Source of the DNA: Woeseiaceae bacterium
GTDB lineage: Bacteria > Pseudomonadota > Gammaproteobacteria > Steroidobacterales > Woeseiaceae
Assembly: GCA_021773075.1 (NCBI GenBank)
Contig: JAJFKT010000014.1
Coordinates: 62,001 to 126,000 of the forward strand
Length of the DNA: 64,000 bases
Direction: 5' to 3'
Shown here: one piece after another, positions 44,954-53,636 of the stretch
How the letters are laid out: each line of letters starts with the position of its first letter
Position numbering within the stretch: position 1 is the first letter of the stretch
Translations under genes and position numbers: made by a program
The notes under the pieces: generated by a model
What the model saw: only the letters and a program-made list of their open reading frames with translations
Databases searched by the model: none
Told to the model about the DNA's origin: nothing

Positions 44954-45988
44954 ATGAAAATCGAGAATCCCACATCCAGGGATATTGCCGACCTGGCCGG
45001 GGTGTCACAAGCGACGGTATCGCGCGCACTGCGTGATTCGCCGCTGGTACGGCCCGAGACTCGCGCTCGAATCCAGGAGATTGCCAAAGAGCTGAACTAC
45101 TTTGTCAATCGCAACGCCGCTGGGCTGCGAACACATCACAGCAGCACGATCGCCCTGCTGTTGTTCGACGAGACAGGCGGTGAGAACGCGGAGATCAATC
45201 CGTTCTTTCTTTCCATGCTCGGGTTTATCACTCGCTGCGCAGCAAGCCGTGGCTATGACGTGCTCGTGTCGCTGCAGCAACTAACGGATGACTGGCACAT
45301 GGAGTATCAGGCCAGCAATCGTGCCGATGGCTTGATATTGCTCGGTTATGGTGACTACCTCACCTATCGAGAGAAGATTACGGCACTTGCGAACGCCAAC
45401 ACGCGTTTTATTATTTGGGGTCCGATCATAAAAGAACAGCCAGGCCATACCTTCGGCTGCGACAATCTTAGTGGCGGCTACCAGGCGACGCGACATTTGA
45501 TCAGGACAGGTCGCCGGCGAATTGCGTTTCTTGGCGACACCTCTGCGCGCAATCCGGAGCAAGCGGATCGGTATCGGGGTTATCGGAAAGCATTGCATGG
45601 AGGCGGAATTGACATCCACGACGAGCTGAATGTTTTTGCGGACAATCGCGAAGACCTCGGTTACGCCGCAGCCGAGAAGCTGCTGACTGATGGCCACGAA
45701 TTTGACGCGATTTTCGCTACGACCGACGTCATCGCAATTGGCGCGATGCGTGCACTTCAGGACCGCGGTTTGAAAATACCCGATGACATCAGCGTAATCG
45801 GCTTCGACGATATGCCGCTGGCCTCGCAGGTAACACCTGCCCTCACGACGGTGCAGCAGAACATCCGGGAAGCCAGCGAAGGCCTGGTGCACTCGATCGT
45901 CGCTTTGATTGAAGGTGAGACCGTGGAATCAACCCTGATCGCGCCCAGGCTGATCGTGCGACAATCCTGCGGTGGGCAGCCTCGCTAG
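44954..45988 (+). CDS. LacI family transcriptional regulator (likely maltodextrin regulator)
   Basis: 344 residues. The LacI helix-turn-helix is at about 7-30 ('TSRDIADLAGVSQATVSRAL') with the hinge helix 'RNAAGLRTHHSSTIALLL', followed by a periplasmic-binding-type domain ('DGLILLGYG', 'GCDNLSGGYQATRHLI', 'FDAIFATTDVIAIGAMRAL', 'DDISVIGFDDMPLA'). It lies 27 bases after hexR and converges on the first GH13 gene, with stop codons sharing CTAG. I infer that it binds the CG-centred palindromes at 49210 and 63017/63035 and senses a malto-oligosaccharide; the ligand is not readable from sequence. Confidence 0.9.
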   Translation: MKIENPTSRDIADLAGVSQATVSRALRDSPLVRPETRARIQEIAKELNYFVNRNAAGLRTHHSSTIALLLFDETGGENAEINPFFLSMLGFITRCAASRGYDVLVSLQQLTDDWHMEYQASNRADGLILLGYGDYLTYREKITALANANTRFIIWGPIIKEQPGHTFGCDNLSGGYQATRHLIRTGRRRIAFLGDTSARNPEQADRYRGYRKALHGGGIDIHDELNVFADNREDLGYAAAEKLLTDGHEFDAIFATTDVIAIGAMRALQDRGLKIPDDISVIGFDDMPLASQVTPALTTVQQNIREASEGLVHSIVALIEGETVESTLIAPRLIVRQSCGGQPR

Positions 45989-47649
45989 TTACGCCGCGCC
46001 AATTGCTGTAGTTCGGCCAGTGCTTCCGTAAGATCGGGATGAGAAAATGCTGCGTCAGTGAGCAGAACGCGTACCCCATGAGCAGGTATCACTACGAGCG
46101 CTTCAGTCAACTCTCCGCCATCCGCTGCGTCTGTCCAGCCAGCATCAAAAATCCACGTTTCTGCATCCACCGTAATTTCAGCGTCACCCTTGTTTAGTAG
46201 CACGAGCGCTGTTTGCGTTACGCCATCGTGTTGATAAACGCGATAGAACACCGCTGAATCGTCGCCTAGCTGCAGATTGAGTTGCAGACCCCTTTGCAGG
46301 GCGACCGATTCCTTGCGTATGTTCGCAATATGAGACAGCGCATTTTGAATCGGATGGTCACGCGCTAGTTCAATATTTTCCTGACCGAAATAGTCGCGAT
46401 TGCCGGCGTGCTGATCCGCGCCCGAACGAAACCCGATTTCTGAACCGTAGTAGACCACCGGAATGCCGCGGCTTGTAAATAGCCAGTTGTTCGCATCCAT
46501 AAATCCCGCCTGATCAGCAGCGATACGGGGCATGTCGTGATTATCATAAAACGTCATCAGCTCGTAGGGATTGTGATAAATCCCGGTCTTCAGGTGCAGA
46601 TAATCGCGCAACATTGCGTACGTGCCACTGTCACCGCCGAATACATCAACCATCGCTTGTCTGCCCGGAAAATCGAGGACACTGATAGCGCCATTTTCGG
46701 GATATGTGTATTCGGCCAGAATTTCGGCATCATACGACCACGCTTCGGCGAACATGAAAAGGTCCGGATGTTGCTCACGTACCCCGTCTGCAAATGCTTT
46801 CCAGAAGGAATGCGGCATGTGCTTTATCGTGTCTATGCGAACGGCCGACGCGCCCTGAGCAATCCACTTTGAGTGCGCATCGACGAAATAATCGAGCACC
46901 TTCGGATTATCAAAATTCATGTCCGATAATTCGGCTAGGTCAGGTTCGTTTTTATAGAACGCGTGCAGTGGGTTGCTGGCATCGAGTTCAGTCGGATGCA
47001 GATTCGCATGATCTGCGACCAATGATCCATCAGCACCGTAAATCTTTCCGTACTTGGCTTGATCCTGTCGCATCGAAAATGCGGGCGAACCGTGGTTACA
47101 GACGATGTCAAGCACGGTCTTGATGCCATGATCACTCAGCAAATGCTCAGTTAGCCCGGCGTAATCCAGGTCTGCCGACGGAAGGTGTTCGTCCAGTTCA
47201 AAAAAATTGACGCCCCAGTAGCCGTGGTATCCCGTCTTGCCCAAATCGTTAGAGCCGCCCTCGCCCGGCGCTTTGCCGCCCGTGAACGCTTCGTCCGGGT
47301 TATCGACTATGGGTGTGAGCCAAACAGCGCTGAATCCCATCTGTGCAATGTAATCTGCGTTATCCAGAACACCTTTGAAGTCACCACCGAGGTAACCAAT
47401 ATTTCCTGGCATCGAATCCGGAAGCTGCACGGGAACGTCAAAACTGCCAAGTTCCTCGCCACCCTGATCTATGAAGTTGTTGCTGACATCACCATCGACG
47501 AAGCGATCTGTGACGATAAAATACACACTATCGGCGGCAAAGGCTTCGAGCGTGCCGTAATACTCGGTCGCTGGCTCCACGATATCCGAGGACGGTGAAC
47601 AAGCGGCTGCTGTGACGACCGCGACGAAGAGGAGGCAGCGCCGAATCAT
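45985..47649 (-). CDS. GH13 alpha-amylase family lipoprotein
   Basis: 554 residues. A lipoprotein signal ends in Ala-Ala-Ala-Cys (Cys17). The four GH13 regions are present: 'DIVCNHGSPAF' (I), 'GASAVRIDTIKHMP' with nucleophile Asp273 (II), 'MFAEAWSYD' with acid/base Glu302 (III) and 'TFYDNHDMPR' with Asp372 (IV). A Ca-binding-type insert and a C-terminal beta-sandwich follow. It resembles secreted alpha-amylase/cyclomaltodextrinase-type enzymes from Gram-negative maltodextrin loci. It should act on maltodextrins or starch at the envelope. It overlaps the MFS gene by four bases (co-translated). Confidence 0.93.
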   Translation of the reverse strand: MIRRCLLFVAVVTAAACSPSSDIVEPATEYYGTLEAFAADSVYFIVTDRFVDGDVSNNFIDQGGEELGSFDVPVQLPDSMPGNIGYLGGDFKGVLDNADYIAQMGFSAVWLTPIVDNPDEAFTGGKAPGEGGSNDLGKTGYHGYWGVNFFELDEHLPSADLDYAGLTEHLLSDHGIKTVLDIVCNHGSPAFSMRQDQAKYGKIYGADGSLVADHANLHPTELDASNPLHAFYKNEPDLAELSDMNFDNPKVLDYFVDAHSKWIAQGASAVRIDTIKHMPHSFWKAFADGVREQHPDLFMFAEAWSYDAEILAEYTYPENGAISVLDFPGRQAMVDVFGGDSGTYAMLRDYLHLKTGIYHNPYELMTFYDNHDMPRIAADQAGFMDANNWLFTSRGIPVVYYGSEIGFRSGADQHAGNRDYFGQENIELARDHPIQNALSHIANIRKESVALQRGLQLNLQLGDDSAVFYRVYQHDGVTQTALVLLNKGDAEITVDAETWIFDAGWTDAADGGELTEALVVIPAHGVRVLLTDAAFSHPDLTEALAELQQLARRN

Positions 47650-49148
47650 ACTGGCTCGGCCGACTTGTCGACCAGAAGCGTTGCAAACCCGGCGACAATC
47701 ATCATGCTGCCACCAATGATCAATGCGTAGATAGCCTGCAGGTCAAAGTACTCACGCAATAACAGCCCAAGCAGGCTTGCAGCAACGAGTTGCGGGATGA
47801 CGATGAAGAAGTTGAAGATGCCCATATAGACGCCCATCTTGTGCGCGGGCAGATTATTGGAAAGAAGCGCGTATGGAAGCGACAAAATCGACGCCCATGC
47901 AAAGCCAACACCGATCATCGAGAAAATTAGCATTTTAGGGTCGCTAATGAAGTAGAAGCTAATCAAACCGATGCCACCGAGAGTCAGATTGAAGAGGTGA
48001 CATATTCGGCAACCGAGCCGGTTTGCAACGAAGGGAATCGCTATCGCGGCGAGCGCGGCGAATCCGTTATAGGTTGCGAATAACACGCCAATCCAGTCCG
48101 CGCCATCGTTGTAATTAGCGCCGGCGGCCTCAGTCGCTCCGTAATGATGGGCGGTCACCGCTGCAGTTCCGTAAATCCACATTGCGAAAAGAGCGAACCA
48201 GGAAAAGAACTGTACGACTGCAAGTTGCTTCATCACTCTTGGCATGTGAAACAAGTCGCGCATAATTTCGGCGAATCCGTTATCGACATTACCGCCGCTT
48301 TGCAGAACAGACATGATGATTTGGAACAGACCAAACGCGGCAAGTCCACCTGCAAGGACATAGAGTTCCTTATCCAGTCCCGCGCTCATAATCCAGTACC
48401 AAAGCGCAACGCCGATTGCTGCACTGACGATGCCACCATTTCGATATTTATCTGTTGATCGAGTTAACGCATCATCGGCAACCTGGTCGGTCGGACGGCT
48501 TTCCTCGAACTCTGCCAGTTCTGTAGGCGAATATTCGTTAGATCGAAAAACTGTCCACATCACCGCTAACAAGAACGCAGCACCACCGACATAAAACGAG
48601 TAGCGCACCGAAACCGGAATTTCACCGGCCGGGGCGTCATTACTGATACCGAACCAATTAGCCATCATCCACGGCAACGCCGAAGCGATAACAGCACCGA
48701 TACCAATAAAAAAGGTCTGCATGGCGAAACCGCTGGTGCGCTGCTTTTCAGGCAGATTGTCACCCACAAACGCTCGAAAGGGCTCCATCGAGATATTGAT
48801 GCTCGCGTCCATGATCCACAGCATGCCCGCGGCAACCCAAAGGTAGGGTGAGTTCGGCATTACAAACAACGCCAGCGACGCGAGAATGGCGCCAACCAGA
48901 AAATACGGTCGCCGACGGCCGAGACCGTTCCAGGTGCGATCACTCATGTAGCCAATGATCGGCTGCACTATCAACCCTGTCAGTGGCGCAGCGATCCAGA
49001 GAATCGGTATGTCATCGATAGGCGCTCCGAGCGTCTGGAAAATGCGGCTAACGTTGGCGTTCTGCAGGGCAAAGCCCATCTGGATGCCAAGGAATCCGAA
49101 ACACATGTTCCATATTTGCCAGAAATTCAATCTTGGCTTTTCACTCAT
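47646..49148 (-). CDS. MFS sugar transporter, GPH/SLC45-like (maltose/maltodextrin)
   Basis: 500 residues and 12 predicted membrane helices. 'LNFWQIWNMCFGFLGIQMGF' opens the protein, and 'GYMSDRTWNGLGRRRPYFLVGA' is the cytoplasmic loop 2-3 signature of the SLC45/GPH sugar-proton symporters (MalT-like carriers of Bacteroidetes and Alteromonadales). A large soluble linker with an Asp/Glu/Thr-rich stretch lies between helices 6 and 7. It is predicted to import maltose or short maltodextrins across the inner membrane. It is divergent from the GH13 gene at 49296, with a palindromic operator between them. Confidence 0.88.
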   Translation of the reverse strand: MSEKPRLNFWQIWNMCFGFLGIQMGFALQNANVSRIFQTLGAPIDDIPILWIAAPLTGLIVQPIIGYMSDRTWNGLGRRRPYFLVGAILASLALFVMPNSPYLWVAAGMLWIMDASINISMEPFRAFVGDNLPEKQRTSGFAMQTFFIGIGAVIASALPWMMANWFGISNDAPAGEIPVSVRYSFYVGGAAFLLAVMWTVFRSNEYSPTELAEFEESRPTDQVADDALTRSTDKYRNGGIVSAAIGVALWYWIMSAGLDKELYVLAGGLAAFGLFQIIMSVLQSGGNVDNGFAEIMRDLFHMPRVMKQLAVVQFFSWFALFAMWIYGTAAVTAHHYGATEAAGANYNDGADWIGVLFATYNGFAALAAIAIPFVANRLGCRICHLFNLTLGGIGLISFYFISDPKMLIFSMIGVGFAWASILSLPYALLSNNLPAHKMGVYMGIFNFFIVIPQLVAASLLGLLLREYFDLQAIYALIIGGSMMIVAGFATLLVDKSAEPV

Positions 49149-49209
49149 CGTCTTTTCACCTGCCGCTGTCAGGCCGACAGTCTATCAATTGGGGTGTCGG
49201 CCACGGCGA

Positions 49210-49223
49210 TGAATACGTATTCA
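49210..49223. promoter_or_regulatory. LacI-type operator, perfect 14-base palindrome
   Basis: TGAATACGTATTCA is a perfect palindrome with the central CG typical of LacI-family sites. It lies 62 bases upstream of the MFS start and 73 bases upstream of the GH13 start, so one site could control both directions. Near-identical cores recur between the receptor gene and malQ. Confidence 0.75.
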
Positions 49224-49295
49224 CGTAGAGCATCCACGGCATGCCGTCTAGAATGGGTTTCGAGCATCTCAGACGACGGAATTGGGGAATTATTG

Positions 49296-51179
49296 ATGGG
49301 GAACTATTTCCTAATGCGGTGGCTAGCGACGTCGTTTCTCGGCTTACTCTTCTTTGCGCAGGCGACCGCCGGAACAGTCGACCGCGTTGAGCCACCGTTC
49401 TGGTGGCACGGCTTTAAACACAACGAGCTGCAGATACTGATCTACGGGGACGGTATTGGCCAGTTTGATGTAACGATCGACTATCCGGGCGTAACGATCA
49501 ATCGTGTCGAGCGTGTCGACAGTGAGAATTACCTGTTCGCATACATCGATATCGACGATGCAAGCAGACCAGGCTCGTTCGACATTGTCTTGCGGCATGG
49601 CGACATCAGCGTAACGCACGAGTATGAATTGCGCGAAAAGAATCCCGACCCTTTGCATGTAAAAGGGTTTTCACCGTCCGACACCATCTACCTGATTACT
49701 CCCGACCGGTTTGCGAACGGCGACCTTTCAAACGATACGCTTAACGAATTCGCCGATGAAAAAAACAGGGCCGATGATTACGGCCGGCATGGCGGCGATT
49801 TGGCGGGTATCAGCCAGCACCTGGACTATATCCAGGATATGGGTTTTACAGCGATCTGGCTAAATCCGATTCTTGAGAACGCGATGCCGAAAGCCTCATA
49901 TCACGGCTACGCAATAACCGATTTCTACACTGTCGATCCCCGTTACGGCGGCAATTCCCAGTACCTGGCACTCACTCAAAAAGCCCGTGCGCAGGGCATC
50001 GGTGTCGTTATGGACATGGTAGCCAATCACATTGGTATCGAACACTGGTGGATGAAGGATATGCCGTCGGCGGACTGGATCAACATCTCCGCCGCTTACG
50101 AAGACCCGGATTTTTACCTTGGATCGACGCACGCACGGACCAGCAATCAAGATCCCTACGCATCTGAAATCGACAAAGCAGAATTCGCAGATGGCTGGTT
50201 CGATTACAGCATGCCCGATCTCAACCAGCGCAATCCCTTACTCGCAGATTACTTGATTCAAAATGCGATCTGGTGGACCGAGTACGTCGGTCTCGCGGGG
50301 ATTCGTATGGACACGTATCCCTACTCCGATAAGCACTTTATCAGCGAGTGGACACGCCGGATCATGCAGGAATATCCAGACTTCAATATTACCGGTGAAG
50401 AGTGGACGGCAAATCCCGCCATCGTTTCGTATTGGCAGCGTGGCAAAAACAATCATGACGGCTATGTCTCCTACCTGCCCAGCGTGCTCGATTTTCCGTT
50501 GCAAATAGCGTTCGCAGAGTCCCTGTTAATCGAGCCAAAATCCTGGGGCAGCGTATGGACGCCCGCTTACGAAATGTTGGGCAACGACTTTCTTTATCCG
50601 GACCCTGGCAATTTGGTTATCTTCCCGGACAACCACGACATGAGTCGGATCTTCACACAGGTTGGTGAAGACTACGATCTGTTTCAAATGGCAATCGTTT
50701 ATTATCTGACAATGCGCGGCATACCGAGCATTTACTACGGTACTGAAGTACTGATGTCGCATACTGGCACCGATAGTCACGGCGCTATTCGCGAAGAGTT
50801 TCCAGGCGGCTGGGCTGATAGCGAGAAAAACGCGTTCACGGGTAGGGGATTGTCCAGCGTTGAAAGCGCGGCGCAAACCTTCATGCGCAAACTATTGAAT
50901 TGGCGCAAGGCGAAAGCCGTCATTCATTCAGGCAAGCTTATGCAGTACGCGCCAATGGGAAACGTGTACGCATATTTCCGTTATGACGAAATTAGTTCAG
51001 TGATGGTGATCATGAATCGGGGCGATTCGGCGGAGACGCTCGAATTCGACCATTTCGCCGAACGCATTGGCGAATCGAAACAAGCGACAGACGTACTCAG
51101 TGGACGTGATTATCGTCTTGAAGGATCAATCTCCCTCGAGCCGCGCTCCGTTCTATTACTCGAATTCGACAACCAGTAA
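49296..51179 (+). CDS. GH13 neopullulanase-like enzyme (SusA-like), exported
   Basis: 627 residues from the ATG at 49296, with GGGGA upstream and a signal peptide ending near 'FFAQATA'. SusA/neopullulanase architecture: N-terminal Cyc-maltodext domain (about 28-110, 'VEPPFWWHGFKHNELQILIYG'), catalytic barrel with regions 'MDMVANHIG' (I), 'GLAGIRMDTYPYS' with Asp339 (II), 'ITGEEWTANP' with Glu368 (III), 'FPDNHDMSR' with Asp448 (IV), and a C-terminal beta domain. The N-terminal domain mediates dimers in this group. It should cut maltodextrins and pullulan-type linkages in the periplasm. It leads the operon with GH31 and GH13-GH13. Confidence 0.92.
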   Translation: MGNYFLMRWLATSFLGLLFFAQATAGTVDRVEPPFWWHGFKHNELQILIYGDGIGQFDVTIDYPGVTINRVERVDSENYLFAYIDIDDASRPGSFDIVLRHGDISVTHEYELREKNPDPLHVKGFSPSDTIYLITPDRFANGDLSNDTLNEFADEKNRADDYGRHGGDLAGISQHLDYIQDMGFTAIWLNPILENAMPKASYHGYAITDFYTVDPRYGGNSQYLALTQKARAQGIGVVMDMVANHIGIEHWWMKDMPSADWINISAAYEDPDFYLGSTHARTSNQDPYASEIDKAEFADGWFDYSMPDLNQRNPLLADYLIQNAIWWTEYVGLAGIRMDTYPYSDKHFISEWTRRIMQEYPDFNITGEEWTANPAIVSYWQRGKNNHDGYVSYLPSVLDFPLQIAFAESLLIEPKSWGSVWTPAYEMLGNDFLYPDPGNLVIFPDNHDMSRIFTQVGEDYDLFQMAIVYYLTMRGIPSIYYGTEVLMSHTGTDSHGAIREEFPGGWADSEKNAFTGRGLSSVESAAQTFMRKLLNWRKAKAVIHSGKLMQYAPMGNVYAYFRYDEISSVMVIMNRGDSAETLEFDHFAERIGESKQATDVLSGRDYRLEGSISLEPRSVLLLEFDNQ

Positions 51180-51191
51180 GAAGGAATCGTT

Positions 51192-53636
51192 TTGCGGCCT
51201 ACACATGATCTGCAGGTACTGCGCTATGCCACACTTATCGCGGTCTGCTTCGCTGCACCTGCGTTCGCGGACTTCGGCGAATATCAATCGCACGAGCTTG
51301 CCGGCCAGACGCTGATCGTACAATCAGACGTCGGCGAATTGCGAGTCACCGCATACGATGATGCCGCGCTGGAGGTGCACTACCTCGAAAACGGAATCAA
51401 GCAGTTACCATCGTTCGCGATAGCGGGCCCGCCCGACAGCGTCGCAATCGCAGTCACCGAGACGGAAAAATCGATCGCATTGGCTATCGACGGAATGGTC
51501 GCGGTGATTAACAAGTCTCCGCTACGCATCGACTTCGCCAGTGACGGTGAGCCGCTGGTATCCGAGGAGCATGGCTACTTTGCCTACGAAACGGTTCGAG
51601 GCTTCCGATTCGCACTGGACGGTGACGAAAAAATTCTCGGCGGCGGTCAGCGTGTTCTCGGTATGGACCGGCGCGGACATCGAATGCCGCTGTACAACAA
51701 GGCATCGTACGGCTACGAAGGCGAGACGGATCAGATGTACTTCAGCCTGCCAGCGATCATGTCGAGCGAAAAATACATGATCATATTCGACAATTCGGCC
51801 AGTGGCTGGCTCGACATCGGCAGCACAGAACGTGACGTTCTCAAGTTCGAAGCCGTCGGCGGTCGCACTGCATACCTCGTTGTCGCGGGCGATAGCTACC
51901 CTGCTTTGATCGAAAACTACACCAACATCACGGGCCGGCAGCCACTACCGCCGCGCTGGGCCTTCGGAAATTATGCGTCGCGCTTCGGGTATCACACCGA
52001 AAAAGAAACGCGTGACGTCGTGAAGCGATTCAAACGGGCCGACATACCGCTCGACGCAATCATTCTCGATATTTACTGGTTCGGACCGGACATTCAAGGC
52101 CATATGGGCAAGCTCGACTGGGATCGAAGTGCGTGGCCAACGCCGGAAAAGATGATCAGCGATTTCACAAAGCAAGGCATTCAGACAATCGCAATTACCG
52201 AGCCGTTTATACTTAGCACGTCCGATAGTTGGCAGAGCGCCGTCGAAAACAATGCGCTGGCCAAGAACCCGTTGGGCGAGCCACGCCGCTTCGACTTTTA
52301 TTTCGGCAATACGGGCCTGATTGACGTATTCGACGAGAACGCACAGCAGTGGTTTTGGGGGCCGTACAAAATGCTGTTCGAGCAAGGTACTGCCGCTACC
52401 TGGGGAGACCTGGGCGAGCCTGAGGTTCATCCCGGAGACGCGCTGCACTGGCTAAGCGATGCCGGTATCGAAGCAACCGGTGACGAAATTCACAACGCGT
52501 ACGGCCATGTCTGGGCGCAGATGGTGTATGAAAACCAGATCAGGGAATACCCGGATATGCGACCGCTGATTCTGATGCGCTCAGGCTTTGCGGGTTCGCA
52601 GCGTTTTGGCATGGCACCCTGGACGGGCGACGTCAGCCGTAGCTGGGGCGGGCTCAAACCGCAGATTGAACTGAGTCTTCAGATGAGCATGTTTGGCCTC
52701 GCCTACAATCACTCCGATCTCGGTGGATTTGCCGGCGGAGAGGTGTTCGACAAAGAACTCTATATTCGCTGGCTGCAATACGGCGTGTTTCAACCCGTTT
52801 ATCGCCCGCACGCTCAGGAGCATATAGCGCCCGAGCCCGTCTTCCATGATCGGGAAACGCGGGACATCGTTCGTGATTACATCAAGCTGCGCTATCGACT
52901 ATTGCCCTACATTTACACACTCGCCTATGAAAACAGCACAACAGGCATGCCATTGATGCGGCCATTGTTCTTCGAGGATGAAGACAACACAGAACTGATC
53001 GACGAGAAGAACGCCTATCTCTGGGGTAACGCGTTTCTCGTCGCACCGGTCATGGATGCTGGTATTCAGGCAGTCGACATTGATCTGCCGAAAGGAATTT
53101 GGTTCGACTACTGGAACGACACCCGCTATGACGGATCGCAGTCGGTGTCGATCCCGGTCACTCTTGAGACGATTCCGGTGCTGGTGCGCGCCGGATCGTT
53201 TGTTCCGATGATCGACGATATCGACACAACGCGCGACTACTCAAGTCGCGAATTGACATTGCATTATTATGCCGACGCGGCAGTGCCGGAAGCGGATGGC
53301 ATGATGTATGACGATGACGGCAGTAGTCGAACGAGCCTTGAAGACGGCCACTACGAACTGCTGAATTTCGAGGCGGTGCAAAGGAAGAACTCGCTATCGA
53401 TAGCCCTACGGCGCGACGGTGGTACGTATGACAACATCCCAGACAATCGCAGGTTAACTATCGTTGTGCACAACTGGACCAACGATGTGAACGAGGTTCG
53501 ATTCGGCGACGAAGTAATTGACCAGAAAAGACATGCACCGAGACGAAACTCGGGCGCCTATTACGACGCCGATAGCAAGCGATTGACCGTGCGCGTTGAG
53601 TGGAACCACAAAGCGATGCGACTACGGATCAAATGA
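51192..53636 (+). CDS. GH31 alpha-glucosidase, exported
   Basis: 814 residues. There is no ATG near the front; AAGGA at 51181-51185 supports a TTG start at 51192, which gives a signal peptide ('YATLIAVCFAAPAFA'). N-terminal beta-sandwich, then the GH31 barrel with nucleophile Asp406 in 'TWGDLGEPE' and acid/base Asp480 in 'APWTGDVSRSW'; 'GVFQPVYRPHAQE' and 'PLMRPLFFEDED' are conserved family segments. The W-G-D-L-G-E-P-E variant, instead of W-x-D-M-N-E, marks a subgroup of bacterial GH31. It should release glucose from non-reducing ends of maltodextrins. The next gene overlaps by four bases. Confidence 0.92.
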   Translation: MRPTHDLQVLRYATLIAVCFAAPAFADFGEYQSHELAGQTLIVQSDVGELRVTAYDDAALEVHYLENGIKQLPSFAIAGPPDSVAIAVTETEKSIALAIDGMVAVINKSPLRIDFASDGEPLVSEEHGYFAYETVRGFRFALDGDEKILGGGQRVLGMDRRGHRMPLYNKASYGYEGETDQMYFSLPAIMSSEKYMIIFDNSASGWLDIGSTERDVLKFEAVGGRTAYLVVAGDSYPALIENYTNITGRQPLPPRWAFGNYASRFGYHTEKETRDVVKRFKRADIPLDAIILDIYWFGPDIQGHMGKLDWDRSAWPTPEKMISDFTKQGIQTIAITEPFILSTSDSWQSAVENNALAKNPLGEPRRFDFYFGNTGLIDVFDENAQQWFWGPYKMLFEQGTAATWGDLGEPEVHPGDALHWLSDAGIEATGDEIHNAYGHVWAQMVYENQIREYPDMRPLILMRSGFAGSQRFGMAPWTGDVSRSWGGLKPQIELSLQMSMFGLAYNHSDLGGFAGGEVFDKELYIRWLQYGVFQPVYRPHAQEHIAPEPVFHDRETRDIVRDYIKLRYRLLPYIYTLAYENSTTGMPLMRPLFFEDEDNTELIDEKNAYLWGNAFLVAPVMDAGIQAVDIDLPKGIWFDYWNDTRYDGSQSVSIPVTLETIPVLVRAGSFVPMIDDIDTTRDYSSRELTLHYYADAAVPEADGMMYDDDGSSRTSLEDGHYELLNFEAVQRKNSLSIALRRDGGTYDNIPDNRRLTIVVHNWTNDVNEVRFGDEVIDQKRHAPRRNSGAYYDADSKRLTVRVEWNHKAMRLRIK

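Noticed and set aside
45281..45892. 203-codon open frame antisense to the LacI-type gene
   Set aside because: It lies within a gene with a convincing helix-turn-helix and sugar-binding domain.
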